A stretch of DNA of 30,450 nt from CAZBWE01 sp964568985 (GCA_964568985.1 CAZMSP010000009.1:1-30450), one strand, 5' to 3'. Positions 16,333-24,807 are shown, counted from the first letter of the stretch. Made by a program: numbers and translations. The notes: a model not told the origin generated them from the letters alone.

Positions 16333-16600
16333 ATGCGACATAAAAGATTGATTCCGGCTGTTATCTACTTTGTGTTGATCGTGATGTCGCTGCCGGCTAT
16401 ATGGTATTCATTGAATACACCTTCCTTTGCATTCGTTAGCGACATGAATTCCTGGTGTTTTCTTGAATCCTTTTCTTCCTGGTCCGGAATTATAGGTGGG
16501 GTTCGAAACTTATTATTTTATTTTGGTACTGGATGTACTCTATTTACCAAATATATAATCTGGTTGCCACCGGCCAGACTCTAATAGGACTATGCGAGGA
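16333..16600 (+). pseudogene. truncated, frameshifted copy of the GT-C-like membrane protein gene at 18261
   Basis: The open frame 16333-16584 (83 aa) matches the N-terminus of the 702-residue protein downstream: LPAIWYSLNTPSFAF... against LPAIWYSLNTPFAL..., then ESFSSWS against NEFASLS, then LLFYFGTG against LFLYYGHG. DNA similarity is high around 16400-16422 (21 of 23 bases identical to 18340-18362). After the GTG motif the similarity continues in another frame of the same strand (YWMYSIYQIYNLV against HPFFSIYHAMTWV), so a frameshift lies near 16530. Homology then stops at the next gene. The remaining ~600 residues are gone. It is a decayed paralogue, not a functional small protein. Confidence 0.75.
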
Positions 16601-16605
16601 CAATT

Positions 16606-17532
16606 ATGAGTAATTTTACAATCTCGGTTGTTATTCCATGTTTCAATGAGGAAGGGAACGTTCTTGTGCTCGCGGATAAATTAATTCGCGTACTGGAAAA
16701 ATATGAAGACTATGAATTATTATTTGTTGATGATGGTAGTACAGATAAGACGTTACAGCATATAAAAGAATTGGCGGCTAAAGACCATAAGATTAAATAT
16801 ATATCATTCTCACGAAATTTTGGGCATCAGAAAGCTCTCAAAGCTGGATTTGATCACGCAGTAGGTGATTGTGTAATATCGATGGATGGCGACTTGCAAC
16901 ATCCGGTAGAATTAATAGATCAAATGATACAAAAATGGAGAGAGGGATTCGAAGTCATATATACCATTAGAGAAGATAGTCCTAAGTTACCAATATCTAA
17001 AAGACTTACATCAAGTATATTTTATAAGTTTATTAATAAGATATCGAATACCACTATACCTAAAGGGGCGGCGGATTTCAGACTTTTGGATAGGGTTGTT
17101 GTAGATGTTCTTAAAGACATAAACGAAAACTTCTTATTTGTAAGGGGCATAATTTCTTGGGTGGGATTTAAGCAGTACGACATTAGATATGCAGCGAACG
17201 ATAGATTTTCGGGAAAGACCAAATACTCACGAAAAAAGATGTTTTTGTTCGCTTTAAACGGAATTACGTCATTCAGCACTAAACCATTACATATTGCAAC
17301 GCTATTGGGCTTAATTATATCTCTTGTTTCCTTCTGTTATGGTCTCTATGCAATTATGATGAAACTGCTGACAAACAGAACAGTTCCTGGTTGGTCATCT
17401 GTATTGGTTAGTGTGCTGTTTCTTGGAGGGTTACAACTGCTGGTGCTCGGCATATTGGGTGAATACGTAGGTAAATTGTTTATCGAGTCCAAGAAACGGC
17501 CCAACTACATCATAAAGGATAAAAGATTATGA
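16606..17532 (+). CDS. glycosyltransferase family 2, DPM1/GtrB-like polyprenyl-phosphate glycosyltransferase
   Basis: A 308-residue GT-A enzyme. It has SVVIPCFNEEGN at residues 7-18, FVDDGSTDKT with donor-binding Asp42-Asp43, SRNFGHQKALKAGFDHA, and the catalytic metal-binding DGDLQHP at 94-100. Two C-terminal membrane helices lie at about 230-255 and 265-290. This is the build of GtrB/ArnC/DPM1-like enzymes that load a sugar onto undecaprenyl phosphate at the cytoplasmic face; the loaded lipid then feeds GT-C enzymes outside. The GT-C-like protein two genes downstream and the GT39-like protein at 22432 could be users. GAGGA at 16594 precedes ATG. The gene is AT-rich compared with the heptose cassette and overlaps the next gene by four bases. 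Confidence 0.88.
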   Translation: MSNFTISVVIPCFNEEGNVLVLADKLIRVLEKYEDYELLFVDDGSTDKTLQHIKELAAKDHKIKYISFSRNFGHQKALKAGFDHAVGDCVISMDGDLQHPVELIDQMIQKWREGFEVIYTIREDSPKLPISKRLTSSIFYKFINKISNTTIPKGAADFRLLDRVVVDVLKDINENFLFVRGIISWVGFKQYDIRYAANDRFSGKTKYSRKKMFLFALNGITSFSTKPLHIATLLGLIISLVSFCYGLYAIMMKLLTNRTVPGWSSVLVSVLFLGGLQLLVLGILGEYVGKLFIESKKRPNYIIKDKRL

Positions 17533-18215
17533 ATTCCAAAGAGTCTTTTTATGACACAATAGCAGAGGATTTCGACAGTATAATGAACATGTATGACGCC
17601 AATAGAAGGATCCAAGTTATTTTTGATGATTTTTTGGGCAATGTAAATTTAACAAACAAGACACTCCTCGATGGCGGATGCGGAACGGGTTTGTTTACTG
17701 AAAGAGCACTCGAAAGAGGCGCGGTCGTTACATCAGTAGATATTTCGACTAAACTATTAGAAATAACAAAAAAAAGAAGTCCGAAAGCAAATGTTACAAG
17801 AGCTTCTCTTTTGAACTTACCTTTTAAAGATAATTCATTCGATATAGTGATTTCTTCAGACGTCATAGAGCACACGGATGATCCATTTAAGGCAACAGAT
17901 GAACTTATTAGGGTGCTGAAACCAAAAGGTTTGTTGTGTGTTACCGTTCCTAACAAGTCATTTTGGTATTTTTCTTTAGTATTAGCTCAGTTGCTAAGAT
18001 TGAGGCAATACAGAGGCAACGAGAATTGGGTAAACTATAATCAATATAAAAGGTATCTGAAGTCTAAGTGTATGGGTATTCTGGAATACAAGGGTATACA
18101 CCTATTTCCATTTGTCTTTCCGGTGTTGAATGGGGTTCTTCGGAGATTAGATAGGATATTTGATCAGACTTTTGGTTGTATTATGGTAAATATTGCAGCT
18201 CTGGCTAAAAAATAA
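17529..18215 (+). CDS. class I SAM-dependent methyltransferase
   Basis: A 228-residue methyltransferase. Motif I is LLDGGCGTG at residues 46-54, VTSVDIS supplies the acidic residue, and NLPFKDNSFDIVISSDVIEHTDD and LIRVLKPKGLLCVTVPN follow. It is of the UbiG/Methyltransf_11 type and clearly distinct in sequence from the methyltransferase at 4727. The target is unknown. It is coupled to the GT2 gene by an ATGA overlap and shares its AT-rich composition. The pair is bracketed by a broken and an intact copy of the GT-C-like gene, suggesting it arrived as a two-gene module. Confidence 0.85.
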   Translation: MNSKESFYDTIAEDFDSIMNMYDANRRIQVIFDDFLGNVNLTNKTLLDGGCGTGLFTERALERGAVVTSVDISTKLLEITKKRSPKANVTRASLLNLPFKDNSFDIVISSDVIEHTDDPFKATDELIRVLKPKGLLCVTVPNKSFWYFSLVLAQLLRLRQYRGNENWVNYNQYKRYLKSKCMGILEYKGIHLFPFVFPVLNGVLRRLDRIFDQTFGCIMVNIAALAKK

Positions 18216-18260
18216 AGAAAAATGACATCTACATATTAATCTGCTGTATTGAAAGTATTT

Positions 18261-20357
18261 ATGAACTCACGTCATCAGAAATTACTTATTGACTGGATAT
18301 TTTATTCCTTGTTCGCCCTTCTACTTTTACCTGCAATATGGTACTCTTTGAATACACCTTTTGCACTTATCGATGACTACGGCGACTGGTTAACTATCAA
18401 TGAGTTCGCATCTCTGTCTGCAGTTTCCGATTGGTTCCGAAAACTATTTCTCTACTACGGACATGGGCGATTTCATCCTTTTTTCAGTATATACCATGCT
18501 ATGACTTGGGTGGTATTAGGGCCTCGACCTCTCCTGCACCACTTGGTTCGGTTATTGGTTAAATTTGCCGTGGTCTATTTCTCGCTAAAGATGTTTTTAT
18601 ACTTCACCAAAGACAAACTCCGAACATTCAACGCAGGAGTGTTCGCCTTTCTATCAATATACCTGTTCTTCCCCAATAATCCCGAGGCAAGATTGAGTCC
18701 ACTAGAATTGGAGGGAGTATTTTTCCTCTCCGCAACGATTTTTTTCTTATGCAAGTTACTTATGATAAAGGATGGTGACATCTCCCGGCTATCCATCTTT
18801 AATTATATTGGATTGCTATTGTCTTTTGTGTTCCTATGTTTCGCCAAAGAGCCTTTTATCGTTTTGGCGCTCGTATGTCTATCTTTCACTATCATCCTGA
18901 ATCTCAGAGCGAAAGCCTTCTTCAGACTCCTGCCATTTGTAGCGGTATTTATTTTTGACTACTGCAAAATCTCTGCTGCGTTCAAAGGTGGCGGCTATGG
19001 CGTCAGCCATGTGGACTTCAACTCAATGGTGAGCAACTTCTTCTGCTACGCTAAACATTTATCCCTGATTAATACGTCGGTAATATTCACTGTGATGTTT
19101 GTCCTCCCAGTCCTGTACTATATGTGTAAAAAGACCATAGATATCAGAAAACAACTACGCACAAAACCAGTGATTTTAGAACAATGCCCATATTCTTTAA
19201 TGCACTTCAGAGATAGGTTAACCGGTATGTTACTGTATGATAAAGAATTCACTTTCTACGTGTTCCTGCTGCTAAATTTTCTGGCTTTTTATGCAATTGC
19301 CTTGACATTTTGGACACAAGAAATTCGCTATTTCTATCCCCTCGTTTACATACTGGCTCTCTTGATAGGAATCAGCATCGTACAGAGTCTTCAGTTATGG
19401 AAACACAGTAAGAAGTTTACTCTTGTTGTAATAATCTCATCTCTTTACTTCGTATCTGTAAACTATTACCACTTCCTGTACCAGTTCGCATGCCAGTATG
19501 TAGCGCGGAATACGGAACGCAGAATGCTGACAGAGGTCACGGGTTTGCTCGAACAGAACCGGAAAGTGTGCATTGTGGTCGACTCAGAATACGAGGACAA
19601 AGTTGTTACCTACTTCAACCAGTATCTCCCCAAGTATCGCAGAACTGATTACAGAATAGCAAGCGTACAGAAACACGACATCTTTACTCTCTTTAACGGT
19701 GATGTCTTCTTTAACGGTGATGTCTACTATGTGACGAAAGATGCAGTTTTCCATTCTGACGATGCTACTATCCCCGGGCACATGGTTTTAGAGAAAAAAT
19801 TTATTGATGATCCGAATCTGCTGCTACTTAAGGTGGCAAATAAGATATCTTCAGCGGCTCTTCTTGGAAAGACACCTCCGCTGCTCTGGTGCGATGCTGG
19901 TGCACGAGCAATAGGATCGCAGAGTTGGTATATATACAAGATCAACTTCAACTCGGAAAACGGAAGAAACCGTGCCATCTTGTATGAAAGTAACCAACTT
20001 TGCGAGATTCTCGGAGCAAATCCCTACGGTGAACATGCTATCGAACTTCCTAATAAAACTCTCGCCAAGGACCATGTCTTTCTTGTGAAACTCAAATACC
20101 ACACGGCAGGCAACGCTATTCCACATGTGATAGTCATACAAACACCATATCGTAGCGATAATATACCCCTGGATGAGAGGATTCAACTGTCCACTACATC
20201 CAGAACAACGGATTTACTTTTTTCGCCTCGTGTTGATACACCGTCGCCCCTTTTTCTGTTGCGAAACTGGTCGGCTGACGGCTTGTTTGCTGTCGAGAAC
20301 ATAGAAGTATTTGAAATAGGTATTGAGCCTAATGATATAAGTTCAAAACAAAAATGA
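18261..20357 (+). CDS. GT-C-like polytopic membrane protein, about 698 aa
   Basis: Not assigned to a named family. The first ~410 residues contain about ten hydrophobic segments. Directly after the first one comes IDDYGDW, an acidic loop where GT-C glycosyltransferases carry their catalytic Asp/Glu, so I infer a GT-C-type enzyme using a polyprenyl-phosphate sugar outside the membrane. The C-terminal ~290 residues are soluble-looking, with CIVVDSEYEDKVV and beta-rich stretches. A six-codon tandem repeat (FNGDVF-FNGDVY) lies at 19692-19727. The frame is also open from TTG at 18249; ATG at 18261 is preferred. A broken paralogue of the N-terminus lies at 16333. The stop overlaps the next gene's start by four bases. 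Confidence 0.7.
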   Translation: MNSRHQKLLIDWIFYSLFALLLLPAIWYSLNTPFALIDDYGDWLTINEFASLSAVSDWFRKLFLYYGHGRFHPFFSIYHAMTWVVLGPRPLLHHLVRLLVKFAVVYFSLKMFLYFTKDKLRTFNAGVFAFLSIYLFFPNNPEARLSPLELEGVFFLSATIFFLCKLLMIKDGDISRLSIFNYIGLLLSFVFLCFAKEPFIVLALVCLSFTIILNLRAKAFFRLLPFVAVFIFDYCKISAAFKGGGYGVSHVDFNSMVSNFFCYAKHLSLINTSVIFTVMFVLPVLYYMCKKTIDIRKQLRTKPVILEQCPYSLMHFRDRLTGMLLYDKEFTFYVFLLLNFLAFYAIALTFWTQEIRYFYPLVYILALLIGISIVQSLQLWKHSKKFTLVVIISSLYFVSVNYYHFLYQFACQYVARNTERRMLTEVTGLLEQNRKVCIVVDSEYEDKVVTYFNQYLPKYRRTDYRIASVQKHDIFTLFNGDVFFNGDVYYVTKDAVFHSDDATIPGHMVLEKKFIDDPNLLLLKVANKISSAALLGKTPPLLWCDAGARAIGSQSWYIYKINFNSENGRNRAILYESNQLCEILGANPYGEHAIELPNKTLAKDHVFLVKLKYHTAGNAIPHVIVIQTPYRSDNIPLDERIQLSTTSRTTDLLFSPRVDTPSPLFLLRNWSADGLFAVENIEVFEIGIEPNDISSKQK
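19692..19727 (+). repeat. 18-base tandem duplication inside the GT-C-like gene
   Basis: Two adjacent 18-base units (19692-19709 and 19710-19727) differ at one position and encode FNGDVF and FNGDVY. The frame is kept. It looks like a recent replication-slippage duplication in the soluble C-terminal part. Confidence 0.8.
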
Positions 20358-21112
20358 AGATTTCAATAATCACTGTTTGTCTTAATAGTGCCGATACAAT
20401 AGAGGGTACAATAAAAAGTGTCCTTATGCAGGATTACAAGGATATTGAATATGTTGTTGTCGATGGAGTTTCCACTGACGGTACACTCGAGATTCTTGCT
20501 AAGTATCAGGGAAAAATTTCAAAATGTATATCTGAACCGGACAGAGGTGTATACAATGCTATGAATAAAGGAATTAGATTGTCCACTGGCGATATTGTGG
20601 CTACCTTGAACAGCGATGACGTGTATGCCGACGAAACCATTGTCGGTCAGATGGCAGAATTTATGCAAGAAAATGGCTTAGATGCTGCATATGGAGACTT
20701 AGTATATGTTGACCACAGAAAAAATACCAATCGTATTACGCGATTCTGGAAGACTGGTGAGTATAAAAAAGGCGCCTTCTATCATAGTTGGGTTATACCG
20801 CATCCAACTTTTTTTTGCCGAAAAGAAGTTTTTGAGAAATATGGTTATTTCAATGAGAAGTTCAGGGTGGCAGCAGACTTTGAGCTAATGCTTCGTTTTA
20901 TTGAAAAGCATCAAATCAAGGTCGGTTATCTGCCAAAGGTAATTGTGAAAATGCGTACAGGAGGCAAAGCAAATATTCTGCGAGGCATCATTCGTGGTAA
21001 CTGGGAAATTATAAGATCTTTTCGGCTGAACAACCTTCGTTTGTCTCCGTGGTTCTTCGTACTCAAGCCAGTAACGAAAATCTCGCAACTTTTTGCGAAA
21101 CCAAGCAAGTAG
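20354..21112 (+). CDS. glycosyltransferase family 2 (WcaA-like)
   Basis: A 252-residue GT-A glycosyltransferase. ISIITVCLNSADTIEGTIKS opens the donor-binding fold; VVDGVSTDGT at residues 36-44, DRGVYNAMNKGI and LNSDDVYAD (Asp88-Asp89) are the family landmarks, and the C-terminal part has HPTFFCRKEVFEKYGYF and DFELMLRF. Enzymes with this DRGxYDAMNKGI-type motif transfer hexoses in colanic-acid-like and O-antigen pathways. There are no membrane helices, so it acts at the cytoplasmic face on lipid-linked acceptors. ATGA overlap with the upstream gene. Confidence 0.88.
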   Translation: MKISIITVCLNSADTIEGTIKSVLMQDYKDIEYVVVDGVSTDGTLEILAKYQGKISKCISEPDRGVYNAMNKGIRLSTGDIVATLNSDDVYADETIVGQMAEFMQENGLDAAYGDLVYVDHRKNTNRITRFWKTGEYKKGAFYHSWVIPHPTFFCRKEVFEKYGYFNEKFRVAADFELMLRFIEKHQIKVGYLPKVIVKMRTGGKANILRGIIRGNWEIIRSFRLNNLRLSPWFFVLKPVTKISQLFAKPSK

Positions 21113-22412
21113 AACAATAAAACTTTCGATTATTGAAATCTCAAGCACATCCAAAATGCTCGTGCGAATAATCTTAATCCCCATAAATGCAATTTTGATA
21201 AACATTGGTTTTCTTGTCTCATTTCCTATCAGATATGGCATAGATATCCCCGAGGTAACTTTCCCGCCTTATAAAAACAGCTTTGTGTTTCTGACGCTGC
21301 TATACGTCTGGGCACTGGCTTTTTTCGGGGTTTATAAGAGCAGGTTCAGGTCATCGTGGAACCTGTTAAAAAGAGTCTTTTTAGGATTATTTTTGGGAAC
21401 TCTTTTGAGTGTAGCCTTCGTCTATGTCTTCAGGGTCAAATTGGGGGCTTTCCCGAGCAGCGTTTTTGCCATAGCTTTTTGGACAAATCTGTTCCTAATC
21501 TTCAAGACAAACCAGTTTGTCTTAAAGTCTGGCAGGAGAATAAAAAAGAAAATAGTGATCATAGGTGAAGGTGATATAGATGAGGTCATGATAAAAAAGG
21601 CAGACGTGGAAAGAGTTAGTATCGATGACATCAAAGGCATAACCAAACACACAGACGCAGATGAGATAGTTATTTGCGGGAGAATACCAAATGAAAAAGA
21701 CCTGGGCCTTATAACCTATCTTGCACAAAAGCTGAAAATAGACGTGGTCTTTAGTCCTGCCTGCTATGTACAACTGCTCCCAGAGAAAATTAACGGTAAT
21801 AATTCGGCGCAGTCTCTGGCTACTTTTGTTGGCAGGAAACGGGACGTCGATGAGTTCCTGATGAGAAGTCTCGATATTATAGGTAGCTTGGCCATTTTGA
21901 TTGTCTCTCTGCCTTTGATTATTCTTGTCACTATATTGATTAAATTTACTTCCAGGGGACCTGTTCTTTATAAACAGCAAAGGATGGGTAAAGACGGCAA
22001 AATTTTTACCCTCTACAAATTCAGAACTATGATAAATGACGCCGAGAAGCAGCTTGGGCCTGTTTGGGCAACGGAGAACGACCCACGGGTTACTAAAGTT
22101 GGCCGATTTTCGAGAGATACACGCCTTGATGAAATTCCGCAATTACTTAATGTCATACTCGGCCAAATGAGTCTGGTTGGTCCACGACCTGAACGGCCAT
22201 ACTTTGTCAAACGTCATAAAGCCCTGATGGAGATACGATTGGCTGTCAAACCAGGATTAACCGGACTGGCACAGATAAGAAACGCCTACGATTTACGCCC
22301 CAAACACAAAATCAAGTACGACTATCTATATATCCAGCGACGTTCGTTACTATTGAATCTTTATATCCTCGCAAGGACTATTCCCGTCGTATTATTGAAA
22401 AAAGGCCAGTGA
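21093..22412 (+). CDS. polyprenyl glycosylphosphotransferase (initiating sugar transferase)
   Basis: A 439-residue membrane protein of the WbaP/PssY-like initiating class. Several hydrophobic N-terminal segments (to about residue 140) are followed by a Rossmann-like middle (KKIVIIGEGD) and the conserved C-terminal catalytic domain (PF02397). That domain has a membrane-entry helix DIIGSLAILIVSLPLIILV, then GPVLYKQQRMGKDGKIF, YKFRTMINDAE, RLDEIPQLLNVI, MSLVGPRPERP and KPGLTGLAQ. It transfers a phosphosugar to undecaprenyl phosphate and so starts the repeat unit. The frame runs from TTG at 21093 (20-base overlap with the GT2); ATG at 21156 would give 418 residues, and neither has a clear ribosome binding site. 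It is the last gene of the plus-strand cluster. Confidence 0.88.
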   Translation: MRNQASRTIKLSIIEISSTSKMLVRIILIPINAILINIGFLVSFPIRYGIDIPEVTFPPYKNSFVFLTLLYVWALAFFGVYKSRFRSSWNLLKRVFLGLFLGTLLSVAFVYVFRVKLGAFPSSVFAIAFWTNLFLIFKTNQFVLKSGRRIKKKIVIIGEGDIDEVMIKKADVERVSIDDIKGITKHTDADEIVICGRIPNEKDLGLITYLAQKLKIDVVFSPACYVQLLPEKINGNNSAQSLATFVGRKRDVDEFLMRSLDIIGSLAILIVSLPLIILVTILIKFTSRGPVLYKQQRMGKDGKIFTLYKFRTMINDAEKQLGPVWATENDPRVTKVGRFSRDTRLDEIPQLLNVILGQMSLVGPRPERPYFVKRHKALMEIRLAVKPGLTGLAQIRNAYDLRPKHKIKYDYLYIQRRSLLLNLYILARTIPVVLLKKGQ

Positions 22413-22431
22413 TTATCTCTACGGCCATGCG

Positions 22432-23946
22432 TCAGTGGATAACTCTGCAAATCACCAGTTTTCTGCTCTTTTCGCTGTTCACCCACGTTGAGTATTCTTG
22501 CTTAGTATTCTTACCAAACCCCAGCTTTTCATCATCACTTTTAACAATTCTTACGATGTAATTGGCCTGCTCAGGAATCTGCTCACTGTACTCCAGGCCT
22601 TGACGCTCTGCATAAAAAGCTATCCGTTTGTCTGGGATAGCTACAATATCCGTGGGAGCAGTGTTTTTCCTCAGCCATTCCGCAGCCTCTTTATAACCTT
22701 GTTTTTCCCATCGTAGCGGAGTTGTCCTGATGAATTTTGCCGCACAAATACCAAATCCAATTGCCATAAGTATAAAAAACCAACGTCGTGTATTTTCTTC
22801 CATAGCCAAATCCCTCTTGGAAGTTCTCCTACTTAGCCAACTGGCGATTACATGCAACCCAACTGGTATATAAAAAACGGTAAATGCAACCAGAGCCAAT
22901 GTGTGTCTTCTGCTGAGAAACGCCCGTGATTGCCAACACAGCATTGCAATGTTAAGGATAATAAATGCTGCGGCGAAAAATATCTGTTCCAATGTCTTTG
23001 ATTGCTTTCGGAAATAATAGTAGCAGCCTATTAGTAAACTTGGAACGAAGTAATAAACCAGTGTCTCGCACATATTGGTTATTAATGTCTCATTTCCTAT
23101 TACCCCCTTTATTGATAAACCAGCCAGACACATATTCATGTTAAGGGGAGAATCAATGTTATTGTTACTCATACTCAACAATGCTGGGAATTTCCACACG
23201 CCCTGGTCAGGGAAAACGTATCCTTTAGACCGCATATAGGGAATGGCAATAACAGCAAAGCCTGCTAAAAATAAAATTAAAGCTCTTGCTACCTTTGTTC
23301 TCTTCATTTTGTTTTGAGGCCGGATAAGGTTAAATAGCAGCCATGCGCCACCATATAAAACCAGTTGGCAGCCCTCAGAACGGACTAAATATCCTAATCC
23401 TGCGATTATTCCTGCCCAGCCAAACATCCAGTTCCTGCGATATTGTGCACCTAACAACAAAAGCAAAAAACCAACTGCTAAAAACATTAGGTGTGGCCAT
23501 TCGGGCAGTGCATCACTGCCGAATTTAGCCGAATCCGGTAAAATACTCAAAATCAGAACTCCCCAAAAACTTAATCGTGAGCCAACAAAATAACTTCCCA
23601 CAAAATACAATGCTATAGAGGCAATTACTTTGCTTATAAGCGAAACAAGCTGAGCTGAAATAATCCACCCTTGAATTGACTCTGCATCGTAAAGTAATCC
23701 CACTACCTTATGCATGAGATGAATAAGAAACGGATATCCCGGACATGGTGGCATATTGCGCACAGCCTCAACAGGATTATCCGCAATCTGCCTCGCACAT
23801 TCGATGTACAATGTACCATCTTTTGCAATCAGAACCGTTGTGGCAATCAGGTATATTCCTATGCCAAGAGCAACTGCTAATAAAATTGCAAGATAAATAA
23901 GGTCGCGTTTTTCGATGAGCCGATTTGCGTCTTTATCAGCGACCAT
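22432..23946 (-). CDS. GT39/ArnT-like membrane glycosyltransferase (GT-C)
   Basis: A 504-residue polytopic membrane protein with about 11 hydrophobic segments and a C-terminal soluble tail. After the first helix comes AKDGTLYIECARQI, the acidic first-loop site of PMT/ArnT-type GT-C enzymes, followed by PPCPGYPFLIHLMHKVVG. Such enzymes transfer a sugar from polyprenyl phosphate to lipid, glycan or protein outside the membrane. It converges on the polysaccharide cluster (19 bases between stops), so it is separately transcribed but may use the lipid-linked sugar made by the GT2 at 16606 (inference). ATG is preceded on the minus strand by AAGGAG (plus-strand 23952-23957). Confidence 0.78.
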   Translation of the reverse strand: MVADKDANRLIEKRDLIYLAILLAVALGIGIYLIATTVLIAKDGTLYIECARQIADNPVEAVRNMPPCPGYPFLIHLMHKVVGLLYDAESIQGWIISAQLVSLISKVIASIALYFVGSYFVGSRLSFWGVLILSILPDSAKFGSDALPEWPHLMFLAVGFLLLLLGAQYRRNWMFGWAGIIAGLGYLVRSEGCQLVLYGGAWLLFNLIRPQNKMKRTKVARALILFLAGFAVIAIPYMRSKGYVFPDQGVWKFPALLSMSNNNIDSPLNMNMCLAGLSIKGVIGNETLITNMCETLVYYFVPSLLIGCYYYFRKQSKTLEQIFFAAAFIILNIAMLCWQSRAFLSRRHTLALVAFTVFYIPVGLHVIASWLSRRTSKRDLAMEENTRRWFFILMAIGFGICAAKFIRTTPLRWEKQGYKEAAEWLRKNTAPTDIVAIPDKRIAFYAERQGLEYSEQIPEQANYIVRIVKSDDEKLGFGKNTKQEYSTWVNSEKSRKLVICRVIH

Positions 23947-24084
23947 TGAGGCTCCTTATCCTTTTAGGACCGCTGTGCAACCTATTTGAGTAAACGGGCT
24001 TAACAGCAATTTATCTCCTTTGACTTTCGGCCTCGGTTTTCAGACCCAAAATTTTCTAATACAACCAGACCACATTCGCTACCC

Positions 24085-24112
24085 AAAATAGCACTCCATG
24101 GTAACCTGTCAA
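24085..24112 (-). promoter_or_regulatory. candidate promoter for the GT39-like gene
   Basis: On the minus strand, TTGACA (plus 24107-24112, a full -35 match) is followed after 16 bases by TATTTT (plus 24085-24090, four of six to the -10). It would give a leader of about 130 bases before the start codon at 23946. Confidence 0.45.
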
Positions 24113-24147
24113 TGTTAAAACCTGCTGAATCTTCCCTATTTTAACAT
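24112..24147. repeat. inverted repeat ATGTTAAAA / TTTTAACAT
   Basis: Perfect 9-base arms at 24112-24120 and 24139-24147 with an 18-base spacer. One arm abuts the -35 box of the candidate minus-strand promoter, the place for an activator or repressor site. There is no T-run, so it is not a terminator. Confidence 0.45.
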
Positions 24148-24361
24148 ATAAGAAGAGCCCCTCTCTTAAACCTCGTAACGGGTGATAGGTTAATTTTCTT
24201 CCTTATCCTTCGTTTTAGGTCCGGGAATCATTTAATTTTTCGTTTGAAAGCCAAAAATCTGAAAAAAGCGTAATTTCCACGATTAACCCGGCTAAAACTT
24301 GTGCCGATACAATATTTATAACTTGCAAAAGCTTTTTTGAGTTAAAAAAGGAGAACTTAAA

Positions 24362-24697
24362 ATGGGGATTCAAAATTGGTCTGAAGATATCATTCTTGCG
24401 GATCTACCGCAGGAACCGGATATAGGCGACGAACTTAAAACTATTACCGAAATCGTGCGTGACAGAGGTGACTGCGACGCGGTAATCGATTTTTCCCAAG
24501 TCGATATTGTTACTTCTTCGAGTCTTTCAAAGTTACTGAAGTTGCGCAAACTATTGGCTGATTGTGGCCATCGGCTTATTTTCTGCAGCGTTGCACCTGC
24601 AACAAGGGGTATCTTCACAATAACTGGTCTCGATGGAATTTTTGAAATTGCTGATGACAAATTTATCGCATTAGCAAGCCTGCAAATGGTTAATTAG
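24362..24697 (+). CDS. STAS-domain protein (anti-anti-sigma factor-like)
   Basis: A 111-residue protein that is a single STAS domain, the length of SpoIIAA/RsbV antagonists. The central strand-turn AVIDFSQVDIVTSSSLSKLL corresponds to the SpoIIAA region around its phosphorylated serine; Ser52 or Ser53 in TSSSL is the likely phosphosite, although the usual Asp-Ser-Ser-Gly is changed to Thr-Ser-Ser-Ser. The later strand HRLIFCSVAPATRGIFTITGLDGIFEI is also typical. Such proteins bind anti-sigma kinases, freeing sigma factors, or act in other partner-switch modules. No kinase or phosphatase gene is adjacent, so its partners are elsewhere. AAGGAG at 24348-24353 sits well before ATG. Confidence 0.85.
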   Translation: MGIQNWSEDIILADLPQEPDIGDELKTITEIVRDRGDCDAVIDFSQVDIVTSSSLSKLLKLRKLLADCGHRLIFCSVAPATRGIFTITGLDGIFEIADDKFIALASLQMVN

Positions 24698-24698
24698 C

Positions 24699-24731
24699 CA
24701 ATAAGTCGGGTTTTCACTTTGCGACTTATTG
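24699..24731. terminator. hairpin after the STAS gene, possible terminator
   Basis: CAATAAGTCG (24699-24708) and CGACTTATTG (24722-24731) pair perfectly over ten bases around a 13-base loop, starting two bases after the STAS stop codon. On the plus strand a run of A, not T, follows, so it is an imperfect intrinsic terminator and may instead protect the transcript 3' end. Confidence 0.45.
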
Positions 24732-24759
24732 AAAAAAATCATCCCCCTGAATAAAGGGC

Positions 24760-24788
24760 TTGACAGCTGAATTTTTTTCCCTAATACT
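24760..24788 (+). promoter_or_regulatory. sigma-70-type promoter of the RNase III gene
   Basis: TTGACA (24760-24765, full match), a 17-base spacer with a T-run, then AATACT (24783-24788, four of six); TACTAT two bases later is an alternative -10. Transcription would start near 24795, giving a leader of about 90 bases before rnc. Confidence 0.6.
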
Positions 24789-24807
24789 ATTTTATCCTCG
24801 TTGAGCC

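Larger units (their letters stand above)
23947..24361. other. 415-base divergent intergenic region
   Basis: No gene is seen. It carries the minus-strand ribosome binding site (23952-23957), a candidate minus-strand promoter (24085-24112), a 9-base inverted repeat (24112-24147), and close to the STAS gene an AAAAGCTTTT palindrome followed by AAGGAG (24348-24353). I find no convincing plus-strand promoter for the STAS gene; TATAAC at 24317-24322 lacks a -35 partner. Confidence 0.6.

Noticed and set aside
4727..18215. The two class I methyltransferases as a recent duplication
   Set aside because: Beyond motif I and the EH(I/T) region their sequences differ widely, so they are distinct genes rather than recent copies.
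21522..22142. 206-codon minus-strand frame
   Set aside because: It is antisense to the conserved catalytic domain of the initiating sugar transferase and shows no motif of its own.
24112..24147. Terminator for either neighbouring gene
   Set aside because: The 18-base loop and the lack of a T-run on either strand argue against it, and neither neighbour ends there.
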